This document shows positions 53,836 through 64,000 of a stretch of 64,000 nt of DNA, piece by piece. Every line of letters begins with the position of its first letter. Positions within the stretch are counted from its first letter, which is position 1. This DNA is from Podarcis raffonei. Its lineage: Eukaryota; Chordata; Lepidosauria; Squamata; Lacertidae. Made by a program: the position numbers and the translations under genes. The stretch covers positions 10,476,001 to 10,540,000 of the forward strand of contig NC_070603.1 in NCBI RefSeq assembly GCF_027172205.1. The letters run 5' to 3'. A model generated the notes under the pieces. That model saw only the letters and a list, made by a program, of their open reading frames with translations, was not told the DNA's origin and ran no database searches.

Positions 53836-54186
53836 GGGACATGGGTGGTGCTGTGGGTTAAACTACAGAGCCTAGGACTTGCCGATCAGAAGGTTGGCGT
53901 TTCGAATCCCCTCAACGGGGTGAGCTCCCGTTGCTCGGTCCCTGCTCCTGCCAACCTAGCATTTCAAAAGCACATCAAAGTGCAAGTAGATAAATAGATA
54001 CCGCTCCGGCAGGAAGGTAAACGGTGTTTCCGTGCACTGCTCTGGTTCGCCAGAAGTGGCTTAGTCATGCTGGCCACATGTCCTGGAAGCTGTACGCCGG
54101 CTCCCTCGGCCAATAAAGCGAGATGAGCACCGCAACCCCAGAGTCGGCCACAACTGGATAATGGTCAGGGGTCCCTTTACCTTTAC
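53836..54186 (+). mobile_element. Sauria-type SINE
   Basis: Head GGGACATGGGTGGTG to tail CCTTTACCTTTAC, full length. Confidence 0.9.
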
Positions 54187-54259
54187 AGGCTGCAGTCGCA
54201 TGGGGGGCATGGTAAAAGCACTCTGCATGTTCCCAGAGACACTTTATATTATTTTTATG

Positions 54260-55240
54260 GCTGCTGGATGAAGATTAATTTCTTAGACAGGTGACTAAGA
54301 GTCCAGGATCTTCAGGGGACTGGACATGGTCCCCTGGCAGCTGGAGACCTCTTGGAGAAGGTGATACCGCTCCACCTGAGGGGAGGGGGCAAATATGCAT
54401 GTGTTGCAGATTGCAGATTAGAAAGAGAGAGAACAGAAGAGAGTATGCTGTGATTTGGCTGAAGGCATGCTGAGTTGCAGAGTCTCTCTCTTGGAATCAG
54501 ATGTGGGTAGTGGATCTTCCGCCTTCAAGACATACCTACTCATAATGTTTGTCTCCACATGTGTTCTGCTTGTATACTTGTACATGAGGCAAATATTACA
54601 AAAATGCCAGAAATCTCTAGTGCTCTCTCATAACATCCCCCCCCCCAAACCTTAAACTGAAGCAGCAATATCCCTGGAACTTTGCCTATTGGAGAATGTG
54701 CAAGACTTATTCACATACTCCTGGAATCAGCTTTGGCACTGAAAAGGGATTCTGGGGCTGAGTGCTGGCAAACCTTATACTCCAGCACTAGATACTGCCA
54801 GCTGAACACAGAAAGTAGTGCTTTCCCACCTCTACTGTTGGAAGAAGGTGTGACCCAGTGAAGGGAGGGAAGAAATCTGAATTGTTTTTTTAGGAGCCCT
54901 TTGCACTGGACTCAGGGTGTTTCCAGACCCTTGATTTGGGTGAGATCCAGTCATAAACCAGCAATATCAGCTTGTATAATTAAAGCTAATTTGGAGTTCT
55001 TGTGCAACAAACCCGCTGCCCTAGAAGGTTGGGCTTTTTGCAATAAGGAAAGTGACAGTAAAACGCACAGAAAAACATTGCTTGACACAATGTTGCCTAA
55101 CCTCCCTGCAAACAGATCAGAATAAATGCTCAGTAAATAGCCAAGGTCCTCTAATCTCCCTGTAAACAAATCAGGATGAATGCTCAATAAACAGGTTGTC
55201 TGGAAGGTAAGTCAGTTGCAGGGGGGAGATTTTTGCAAGT
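54260..55240. other. No recognised feature
   Basis: A short direct repeat near 55095-55190 (CTCCCTGCAAACAGATCAG / CTCCCTGTAAACAAATCAG, with AATGCTCA) is visible. No exon seen. Confidence 0.4.
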
Positions 55241-55241
55241 A

Positions 55242-55467
55242 CAGTGGTACCTCAGGTTAAGAACTTAATTCGTTCTGTAGGTCCGTTCTTAACCTGAAAC
55301 TGTTCTTAACCTGAGGTACCACTTTAGCTAATGGGGCCTCCCGCTGCTGCTGTGCCGCTGCCACGCAATTTCTGTTCTCATCCTGAAGCAAAGTTCTTAA
55401 CTTGAGGTACTATTTCTGGGTTAGCAGAGTCTGTAACCTGAAGCGTCTGTAACCTGAGGTACCACTG
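55242..55467 (-). mobile_element. MITE A, copy 9
   Basis: CAGTGGTACCTCAGG...CTGAGGTACCACTG, TA flanks, inverse orientation. Confidence 0.88.
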
Positions 55468-55499
55468 TAACTAATTTTCACCTTTAGGTTCCACTGAAT

Positions 55500-56430
55500 G
55501 CAGTGGGAACAGCAGTGGCTTCTCATGCAGGCTTAAAAAGATGAAGCAAAGCATTCTACAGATTCAGGGCCCAATAACAGCAATACTATCTCCAATTTGT
55601 AGGAATGGGCAAAGATGTCAAATCCAGTTTTTCTTGATTTCTCACTTTTCCAATCTTAGGTTCCTTTCTCCACATTTCCACATCAGTTTGAATTCTTTCT
55701 AAAGTCCTTATGAAAATTCATCAGCATTTTAGAGTGAGTTTCTCCTAGTGTGATTTTTTTACGCAACTTTGCACAATATGCACATTTTTGCAAAAACATT
55801 TCCCCAATGTAATTCATTGTTGTATGTTCCTTTCTCTAATATATGCACAGTTTACCCTGGTGTGTGCATTTCTTGGCTGGAGAACTACGCTGCAAAAATT
55901 TGGAGAAGTGCAAATTTTGAAGTGTGGCTGTGTTTGAGTTCACATATTGCTTCAGTAAATGCAAATTAGGTAGGTTCACCTATAGATGCAAATGCAATTA
56001 AATTTCTTTCCCCATCCCTGCCAATTTGGCACAGTGGTGATACTGTATTTGTGAACAGAAATAATCACAGGGGAAAGGTGATACCAACCATCTGGAGGCA
56101 AATGACTTGTTAAAATAGTACCCACCAATGAATGAATGTTTATCTTTGTTGACTTCCCATAAGTCACTCCATTTCTTCAAGCAGGAAATCCTTCTCCCCG
56201 CCCCCATCCCAGTCCCTTGTCAAATATTTAGATGCCCCTGCACCCATTGTCTGCAACCTGCTAAACATGCACTTGGCTTCTGTGACTGTTGGAGATCACT
56301 GTGACTGTGGGTTGCTAAGTGTGTGAGCACCCTGGCCTGGCGGAGATTGTCAGTGCTCCTTCCTGGGTTCCAACTCCCATCATTCCTGCTCATGCTGGCT
56401 AGTGGGTGACAGGAGGTGAAGTCTAGCAAT
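55500..56430. other. No recognised feature
   Basis: No exon or classified repeat could be supported. Confidence 0.4.
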
Positions 56431-56431
56431 A

Positions 56432-56676
56432 CAGTGGTACCTCAGGTTAAGTACTTAATTCGTTATGGAGGTCCGCTCTTAACCTGAAACTGTTCTTAAC
56501 CTGAAGCACCACTTTAGCTAATGGGGCCTCCTGCTACCGCCACCGCGCCACTGGAGCACGATTTCTGTTCTCATCCTGAAGCAAAGTTCTTAACCTGAAG
56601 CACTATTTCTGGGTTAGCGGAGTCTGTAACCTGAAGCGTATGTAACCTGAAGCGTATGTAACCTGAGGTACCACTG
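56432..56676 (-). mobile_element. MITE A, copy 10
   Basis: CAGTGGTACCTCAGG...CTGAGGTACCACTG, TA flanks. Confidence 0.88.
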
Positions 56677-57152
56677 TATCTGGTTCTCCATCCTTGCTCT
56701 AGGTGCCTAAACAAACCCCACACCTTTCCCTTGGCTCTGACCCAACCTGGGGCTAGACAAAAGGCTTTTGCCACCTCCCCATTCCAGACCACTCCAAATC
56801 TCACCCTTGAAGACAGGAAAATGAGCACAGGAGGAAGAGCTGAGGTGTGCCACCGCCTCCCAGAATATGCAATCCGTGGCACTCTCGTCATTCCTCCTAA
56901 CGGTAGGATTGGCCCTGGGCCCAGGCAGTAGACATTTGACACAAACTTGGCTAGGAGCTGAAGAGATCATAGTTCAGTGGTACAGCATGTGCTGTGCATG
57001 CACGGGGTCCTCATGACATCTCCCCTTAAGGGATCTCATATGGTAGGACTGGGAAAGGTGTGGGAGGCACCGTAGCACACGGTGCGAAGTACAAGGGGTG
57101 GGGAAAGCTTACCACCTGGGAAACCTAGAGTACAGTCATGAGTCAGAGTAAA

Positions 57153-57290
57153 CCAGGGATGGGGAACCTGTGGTCTTCTAGCTGTTGTTGGACTCCAGGT
57201 CCCATCAGCCCTCAGCCAGAGTGGCCAAAGGTCAGGGATGGTGGGAGTTGGGAGTCCAGCAACATCTGGAGGGCTGCAAGTCTTCCACCT
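57153..57290. mobile_element. Short inverted-repeat MITE
   Basis: CAGGGATGGGGAACCTG and GTTGTTGGACTCCAGG facing GAGTCCAGCAACATCTGG. Confidence 0.7.
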
Positions 57291-57744
57291 CTCAAGTAGA
57301 CCCCACTGAGCTAGACGGAGGCAATGATCTGACTTGGTATAATGCAGGGACGTCTAACTCCCAATAGACTGCGATCTACTTGCACTAAAAGAAAGCTGGA
57401 ATCTAAATTGTTGAGCTTTTTTTAGGAAGCTAAACTTGTTGAGCTTTTGGGGAAATTTTTTGGGGATAGCCAAAGTTACTGAGATTTTTTTTAGGAAGCC
57501 AGAGAGTATTGTTTTTTTTTCATAAAGGCTATAAGCCACAGTTTGTTTGGAAGGAGATCACTGAGAGGCCAGAGGTTTGCTAGGATCTCTCGGGAACACC
57601 CCATGATCTACCAGTAGATCGCAGTCTGCCTGTTGGATATGCCTGGTATAATGCAACTTCATATGTAATCCTGCCTGATTCAGCAGGATGTCATGGCTGC
57701 CTGCTTCCTGGGTTTCATGGAGGAAGGTGAGGGTTCTGCATGTG

Positions 57745-58250
57745 TTCTGTTGCTCTGTCCCAGCTCCTGCCAACCTAGCAGTTCGAAAGCACACCAGTGC
57801 AAGTACCACCCTTCATCTGAAGATCACAACGTAAAAGCACAAAAGGAAACCACAAAATACATAATAGAGCAAAAACAAAACAAAACAATAACATCCCCCC
57901 CTGACACATTTAAAAGGCCATAGGATGTTAATCAGTCAAATGCCTGGTTGAAGAGAACTGTTTTCGCCTGGCACCTAAAGATATGTGATGAAGGTGCCAA
58001 GCGAACCTACTTGGGTCAAGTGCATTCCGCAAATGAGGAGCCACCACAGAAAAGGCCCGTACCCATGTTGCCACCCTCAGGACCTATTGTGGGGGAGGCA
58101 CCCAAAGAAGGGCCTCAGGTTGTGGTCACAGGGTCTGGGTTGGTTTATAAGTATCTTCAACAGCAGCCGGTGGGAGCAGGAAAGAGTGACCAACTAGGGA
58201 TTCCTGTGAAAAGGAAAGAATGTTGCCACAGCTGTAGCTAGTTTCCAAGG
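57745..58250. mobile_element. SINE fragment joined to LINE 3' region
   Basis: 57745-57805 is a core piece of a Sauria SINE (CTGCCAACCTAGCAGTTCGA); 57806 onward matches the 6640-6960 LINE region (CACCCTTCATCTGAAGATCA, CACCTAAAGATATGTGATGA). Confidence 0.6.
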
Positions 58251-58259
58251 AGAAAAGCC

Positions 58260-59400
58260 TATTTATTTGGGTGCTGCTATTGGTGGTTGGTTGCTGCTGG
58301 CAGGCTAGCCTTGGTGGGGCAACCCCAAAGGAGTGACCGAGGGTGTGACAAAGGCAAGGGGTATCCTCTAGGCTATTGGCTGCTGATGGGCTTGCTCCTA
58401 GGTGAGAGATTGGTGGGGATGTAGTTAACCTGCTTTGCAAGTGCAATGCTGGGGAGCTCTGTCTGCAATGGTGATGAGAGCATAGAAGCAGCTCATCAAG
58501 ACAAAAACAGTGTATTTTGTGATTTTGCTATTTTACATTGTTTAACTTCCCACTTATTTATTGCATTTTTATTGTGTCTTTCTGTTGTGTTCATGTTTCC
58601 TGCTTTGGGGTCCTTTGAGCCAGATAAACCGCAGCATAACATAACTTGCAAAGGTGCAAGCGTTTTGGTTGCAAATTGGGTACAGATGGCTACCTTATCA
58701 CCCAAGTCGTCATTCGTATCCTCTTTTGAACCAACCTTAATACAGTATACCAACAGAGTGAACATAAAACTGCTCGCTTCAGATATGAACTTTATTCAAG
58801 CAGGACTGATAAGGATATTGAGATTTTATGGTGGTGGTGCAGAGTCCATGGGCAGCCTTATAAATCAAAGGTGAAGGTTGGGTGTTTTATAAAGTGCAAT
58901 AAATGTTGGTGGTGTTTAATTTTACTTTTTAAAAAGAAGCTGATGTTCTACTGATCTCCTGATCTTAATGACGGGGGGGGGGGGCCTTAACAATAGGGAA
59001 CTATTATATACAGATGCAAGATCTGGTGCAAATCCAAATAGAGTTAGTGTAACCAAGATAATGGTGCTTCAGAGCAATTACCAATTTATAAGGCACATTT
59101 AAATACTATGCCCCATTCTCAGAGGGAAAGCACTGTAGTGTAGAAGTTACTAGAGTAGAGGTTCATGGATCTTGCATGGGCAAAGTTTGCTGCCATGATT
59201 GCCTGTGACTTCACATTGAATGTACATAGCATGAACACGCCTATGCAGTTTTCATGTGTGATGATCAGCAGGTGGGTTGCATGCTACATCTTGCACAGAG
59301 CTGCTTTCCACCTAGGGGGTTTGTGAAGTGGTACCCCGTGTCATTTACACACAGTTTGTCTCTCAGTGCCCTTGTGCCGTTCTTGACTCATGCATTTTCC
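58260..59400. other. No recognised feature
   Basis: No exon or classified repeat could be supported; a poly(G) run lies near 58973-58985. Confidence 0.4.
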
Positions 59401-59429
59401 GTTATGTGCATGCTTCATTCTGCTGAGTT

Positions 59430-59545
59430 TGATGGAAGGGGCATAGATCAGCAGCTGAGCACGGGCTTTTCATGCTGAAAGTCCCAGGTTCAGTCCCTGA
59501 AATCTCCAGCTAAATGGATCTCAGGCTGGGAAAGATCTCTGCTTG
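59430..59545 (+). mobile_element. Old tRNA-derived SINE fragment
   Basis: GCTGAGCACGGGCTTTTCAT and CCCAGGTTCAGTCCC (B-box-like) followed by CATCTCCAG-type sequence. Related pieces at about 21440-21500 and 56960-57015. Confidence 0.55.
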
Positions 59546-59769
59546 AGCTACTCCAGAGTGCTTTTTAGTTGTAAACCTGGCTTCATGGGAGAGCAATGGT
59601 CTGATTCAGGGCTTGTCCACACTTGCAGTTGTCTCATGCTTAGAAAGCATGGGTCCAAGCGGTTTTCCACTAGACCCGCGCTTTCTAGGCACAGGTTCGA
59701 GCCATTTCCCCCTTGGCCCACACTTTCCCCAGGGAAAACCAGGTCTTTAGGTCAGAACAAACATACATA

Positions 59770-59943
59770 CCGTATTTTTCCGTGTATAAGACTAGGGGGT
59801 TTTTTTAACAAAAAAAAAATAAGTTTAAAATTGGGGCTCTTCTTATACACAGGTCATGCTGAGGGGTGTTTTCTCAATTTGGAGTCCCCCAAAATAGGGG
59901 GCATCTTATACATGGGGGCGTCTTGTACATGGAAAAAATATGG
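59770..59943. mobile_element. Short member of the CCGTATTTTT MITE family
   Basis: CCGTATTTTTCCGTG...CATGGAAAAAATATGG with a TA on the left. Interior (TATAAGAC) differs from the three longer copies. Confidence 0.65.
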
Positions 59944-60720
59944 TGTGTGTGTGTATACACACACACACACACTGTACTTTGTACAGCTAAATAAATTAAT
60001 AAGCCACTCCTCCTCAATAGGCGTTCTTCTTCTCCTGCCTTGCCACCTCCCATATCACGAATTAAGCTCTGTGAGTAAAAAAAAGAAAAGAAAAACAGAG
60101 TAATCCTGCATGTACTTTTTGATACTACCATTCAAGATATATCAGATGGGTTCAGAGGAGGACAACCAAGCCCAGTAATTGTTTGGAATGCAAAAGCCGC
60201 TGGAAAATTCAGAAGGGACAGATAGTGTTCCACCATCTGGGAAAGGAGTTAACTTTTCCAATAGTGTAGGCTGCTGCAGTCTGAAGCACAACCACTAATC
60301 GTTTTCTGTCAACACTGAGGGCTTAAATTAAAGGAAGACAAGATTTCCTACCCATAAGAATACCTGGGAATTGGGACAAGTGGCCGGAGGAAGTTCTGGT
60401 TTTCACCCTTAGATGATATGTTATAAATAGGCTGAATGAAACAGCTAACAGGAATACTTGGGGGCAAACAACATGAGCAGCACACTGACACAAACAACCC
60501 CTACCCCTCCCCCATTGCTCAGAAGTGAGCCCTCCTGAAGCTGTTTTTCTTTTAAATGCAACCATTTGTGAGGAAAGTAGTTCTCTTCTTATCCAAGGTA
60601 GCCTTTGTGAAGTGGAAATAAAAATGTCAAGATAGATTTTTGTGGAACTTCCTACTAATGCGACATTGTTTCAGTGTATTTGAATCCCTCATTATCAAAA
60701 GAATAGTTTAAAAATTAATA

Positions 60721-60962
60721 CAGTGGTACCTCGGGTTACAGACGCTTCAGGTTACGGACGCTTCTGGTTACAGACTCCGCTAACCCAGAAATAGTACCTC
60801 AGGTTAAGAACTTTGCTTCAGGATGAGAACAGAAATCGCGCGGTGGCGGTGCGGCGGCAGCTGAGGGCCCCATTAGCTAAAGTGGTATCTCAGGTTAAGA
60901 ACAGTTTCAGGTAAAGAACAGACCTCCAGAACGAATTAAGTTCTTAACCCAAGGTACCACTG
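60721..60962 (+). mobile_element. MITE A, copy 11
   Basis: CAGTGGTACCTCGGG...CAAGGTACCACTG, TA flanks. Confidence 0.88.
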
Positions 60963-61377
60963 TAAATGTTAACAAGTGGGATCTGCAACAAAATGTTGCA
61001 GCACTGTTTAGTGTTCCATCTTCTCCAGGATACTCTGTTCCATCACTCAGTGTCCCTCTTACCCACTCCCCAAACACTTAGCAATGAGCACATTTGGGGT
61101 GTGCACACATTCCCATTGACCCTGCATGTGGTGTGTTCCCACCGCTGGTTTGAGAAGTGGTGTGTCCAGACATCATAAACTGCAAGCCACACCTGCTCTG
61201 TCACTTTTTATGAAGTTCTACATTCTGATGTGTTTTCTTCCAAACCAGCTTCAATCAGAATTGGAAAGCACCACCCCACCAACCCCAACAACATCTGGAG
61301 CTGGAGAGCACCACATTTGCTGCTCCTGCATGGTTGTTATGTATATTATTTTCCTTCAAACAAAGCACGGCTAGGGA

Positions 61378-61492
61378 AGCTCTGTCCCTCCAGATGTTAT
61401 TGGACTCCCATTAGCCCCAGGCAGCATGACCAGTGGTCAGGCATGATGGGAACTGTAGTCCAACAACATCTGAAGGGCCAAACATTCCCTAG
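61378..61492. mobile_element. Short inverted-repeat MITE
   Basis: TAGGGAAGCTCTGTCCC and CTCCAGATGTTATTGG facing CCAACAACATCTGAAGG...CATTCCCTAG. Confidence 0.7.
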
Positions 61493-61759
61493 CCTTGGGT
61501 TGGTGTATTTTACTTAGACAAGGGAGGCCTGGGTTTGAATCCCTGTGGTCTTACAAGAACCAATGGGTAATAGCCAACATTTGCCATACTCAGAGTGTAC
61601 ACATTGAAATCAACGGGATCTGTGAGTGTTGGCTACCATCCCATATTATTACTTGCGTGTCTTGGGGAAGTTCTCGTGGGAAAGGGGGATATAAATCTGG
61701 TAAACAAAACAAATCTTATTGGAAGTATAAACCCCTTCATCCGACCGCCCTTGATTCAT

Positions 61760-62740
61760 AGCTAATATCTAAATCGGACGCTGTTGCACTTGGGTCTGGC
61801 CTTGGAGCTTCTGATGGACATGTGGTTGGTCACTGTGAGAACAGGATGCTGGACTAGATGGGTTTTTGCCTGATCCAGCTGGTCTCTTCTCATGAGGACT
61901 TCAGATAAACCCCCAGCTTCTCCCTAGTGTGAGCTTACAGTTTCTCTGGTCAGTAGCCACATAGTTAACATTGGTGTCCTCCCATGTGGCAGCCATAAGA
62001 AACCATGGCAGCCCACAATAAACAAGAAAAGCAGAAGAGAGACCCTTAAGACAACAAACTAGCCTAACCATTGCACCACAATGACTGTTAAGGCGAGAAT
62101 CAAGTACACCTGGACAACCCAAGAGCTCTGGCTCTCAGTGCATCTATACCAGCTTCTGTTCCAAGTTTGGCTCCCCATAAATGGACTGAATACTAACCAC
62201 TGGCCATATGCCTCTGTTTATTTACCCACCTACGTTAGGATGAGATGCTATCACAGTTGGGCCTTCTGCTCTCACCCGGGAGATACAAAGGAGAAAGTAA
62301 AGCATCCAGGCTGTTCAACTCCTTCCCGGCCATAAAGTTCTTTTATAGTCAGGCTAACGATCTTGCCGCTCACAGGAACTCCTCGATTAGTGCTGCTGAT
62401 GCAGCTTCATTGAGTTTTCTTGCTGAGTCTACTCTGGGGGCAAACAGCAATTTAGTAGCTCAGACAACAACATAATGCTTTGCTAAGGGATTGTTGGCCA
62501 GTGCCAGGAAAGAGTCTTCGCTGGCTTCCCAGCTTCACCCTCAGCCAGAAGCATGACTAGCAGAAGCACAGCACTGCTAAGACTTTATGTGTGGCTCTGC
62601 AATCCAAATGCTCCAAGTGTCCTTTTTTCCCCAGGGACAGTCCTGGATTTACAGAAGGCAACCCAGTTTCTGATTTGATCCTAAAAATATCCCACTTTTC
62701 CTTAGGATGTCCCTATTTTCACTGAATAAACGTTGCAGGG
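61760..62740. other. Mostly unassigned; one CORE-type SINE tail
   Basis: About 61775-61880 (ACAGGATGCTGGACTAGATG, CTGATCCAGC) is the 3' part of an old tRNA-derived SINE. No exon seen in the rest. Confidence 0.5.
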
Positions 62741-62755
62741 TATGGAGTTATCTAA

Positions 62756-63095
62756 GGGACGCAGGTGGCGCTGTGGGTTAAACCACAGAGCCTAGGGCTT
62801 GCCGATCAGAAGGTCGGTGGTTCGAATCCCTGCGAAGGGGTGAGCTCCCATTGCTCGGTCCCTGCCCCTGCCAACCTAGCAGTTCAAAAGCACGTCAAAG
62901 GGCAAGTAGATAAATAGGTACCACTCCAGCGGGAAGGTAAACAGTGTTTCCGTGTGCTGCTCTGGTTCGCCAGAAGCGGCTTAGTCATGCTGGCCACATG
63001 ACCCGGAAGCTGTATGCCAGCTCCCTCGGCCAATAAAGCAAGATGAGCGCCGCAACCCCACGGCTGGACCTAATGGTCAGGGGTCCCTTTACCTT
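62756..63095 (+). mobile_element. Sauria-type SINE
   Basis: Head GGGACGCAGGTGGCGCTG to tail CCTTTACCTT; duplications TATGGAGTTATCTAA / TATGGAGTTTTCTGA. Confidence 0.9.
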
Positions 63096-63139
63096 TATGG
63101 AGTTTTCTGACCCCCGAGCTGCCTGAAGGCAACCCAGTA

Positions 63140-63260
63140 TATGAAATTTTTCTTTGAATGTTTAATGTTTTATTATGTTTTTTTATATGTTGGAAGCCAC
63201 CCAGAATGGCAGGGGCAAGCCAGTCAGATGGGTGGTGTCTAAATAGTAAAATTATTTTTA
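63140..63260 (+). mobile_element. LINE 3' terminal fragment
   Basis: GAAGCCACCCAGAATGGCAG and GGGCAAGCCAGTCAGATGG match the CR1/L2-type terminus seen at 32340-32400. Degenerate. Confidence 0.6.
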
Positions 63261-63553
63261 TGGAATGGGACGTCCCTATTTTCATTAGAGAAATGTTGGA
63301 GGGCATGCAATCCATTTTGGGGCTGTTGGTTTTTTGTTAGTACAATGCAACCGCTGAGATTGCAGGTTTAAGTGGAAGACTGGGACAGGAAGAGAGAAGC
63401 TCTTTAACCCTATTCCCAGGCACACACCTTTTTCTTCCTTCTTATGCACACACATAAATGCACCATTTCCAGACTTTTGCAATCTTCAGGTGGGATTCAA
63501 TCCCATAACAGCAAATTCAGGTTGTACAATTAAAGTTGAGTTGGGGGGGGTGG

Positions 63554-63592
<39 letters not shown>
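63554..63592. repeat. (GAAA)n microsatellite
   Basis: About ten GAAA units. Confidence 0.95.
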
Positions 63593-64000
63593 AGCAGCAA
63601 GTTTTGAACCAGGGGTTTTCTGATTCATAGCTCAGAATCATAGCTCCTAAGCTACGCCATCTCTTATAAGTCACTGCCTCTCAGGTGAACTTATTTCTAA
63701 GGTAAAACTGCACCTTGGAGCCCCATAAAAGAAGGGCAGCAGGACACAAAGACATGCCTGCATTTAAAGCCCATTTAAAGCCCATTATTCCCCCTAAATA
63801 TTCCTTAACACGGTCTGCCCTTTGCTGCTAGCTTGCATGACTTTTTAAAAAGATTAGACAAATCCATGGACATTTGCACCAGCGCCGAGGCAGCGGTGGT
63901 GCAAAGTTTGGGTTCTGAAACAAGTCACATTTGTGCAGCTTGCTCTTAGCCATGTTTACTTAGAAGTCCCACTGGTTTTTAATGGGACTTACTTTCGAGT

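Larger units (their letters stand above)
53519..54250. repeat. Duplicated 64-bp block bracketing two Sauria SINEs
   Basis: GCATGGTAAAAGCACTCTGC and flanking bases occur at about 53522-53585 and again at about 54188-54250. Between them lie a 3'-truncated SINE (53588-53806) and a complete one (53836-54186), same orientation. Confidence 0.85.

Noticed and set aside
58446-58874. 142-residue + strand frame
   Set aside because: A single uninterrupted frame without domain resemblance, splice signals or CpG promoter; compatible with chance.

Overview
The window reads as nuclear DNA of a squamate reptile, probably a lizard. Three kinds of evidence point there: many tRNA-derived SINEs with a Bov-B-like ACCTTT tail (Sauria SINE type), truncated Bov-B, CR1/L2-type and L1 LINE ends, and host genes split by introns. 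The species cannot be fixed from the sequence.

Three host genes can be built exon by exon. (1) CSAD, cysteine sulfinic acid decarboxylase, lies on the + strand. Its last five coding exons are at 2654-9791, including the PLP-lysine exon; the 5' part is off the left edge. (2) A two-exon gene on the - strand (17991-15359) encodes a 206-residue protein made of an N-terminal pyrin domain (PYD) and a C-terminal death domain (DD), joined by a phase-compatible intron. I recognise no named orthologue. (3) SOAT2, sterol O-acyltransferase 2, lies on the - strand with all 15 coding exons (41699-19864, 532 residues). CSAD and SOAT2 face each other as they do in human 12q13, so the PYD-DD gene sits inside an otherwise conserved convergent pair.

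Layout: 1-10.3 kb is the CSAD 3' half with SINE, CR1, LTR, MITE and Bov-B insertions in its introns. 10.3-15.3 kb is intergenic repeats. 15.3-18.6 kb is the PYD-DD gene with a CpG-rich promoter and a long CA/GT repeat 30 bp before the start codon. 19.6-41.7 kb is SOAT2. 41.7-64 kb has no convincing exon and is a patchwork of MITEs, SINEs, LINE ends and one solo LTR. IGFBP6, the human neighbour 5' of SOAT2, was not found.

The repeats can be dated against each other. Seven solo LTRs of two small families carry perfect 5-bp target duplications. One TA-target MITE family has 11 copies, three of them interrupted by younger elements. A SINE landed exactly across an LTR/target-duplication junction. 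The proteins are not one pathway: CSAD makes hypotaurine (taurine and bile-salt supply), SOAT2 esterifies cholesterol in the ER, and the PYD-DD protein looks like an inflammasome or cell-death adaptor.
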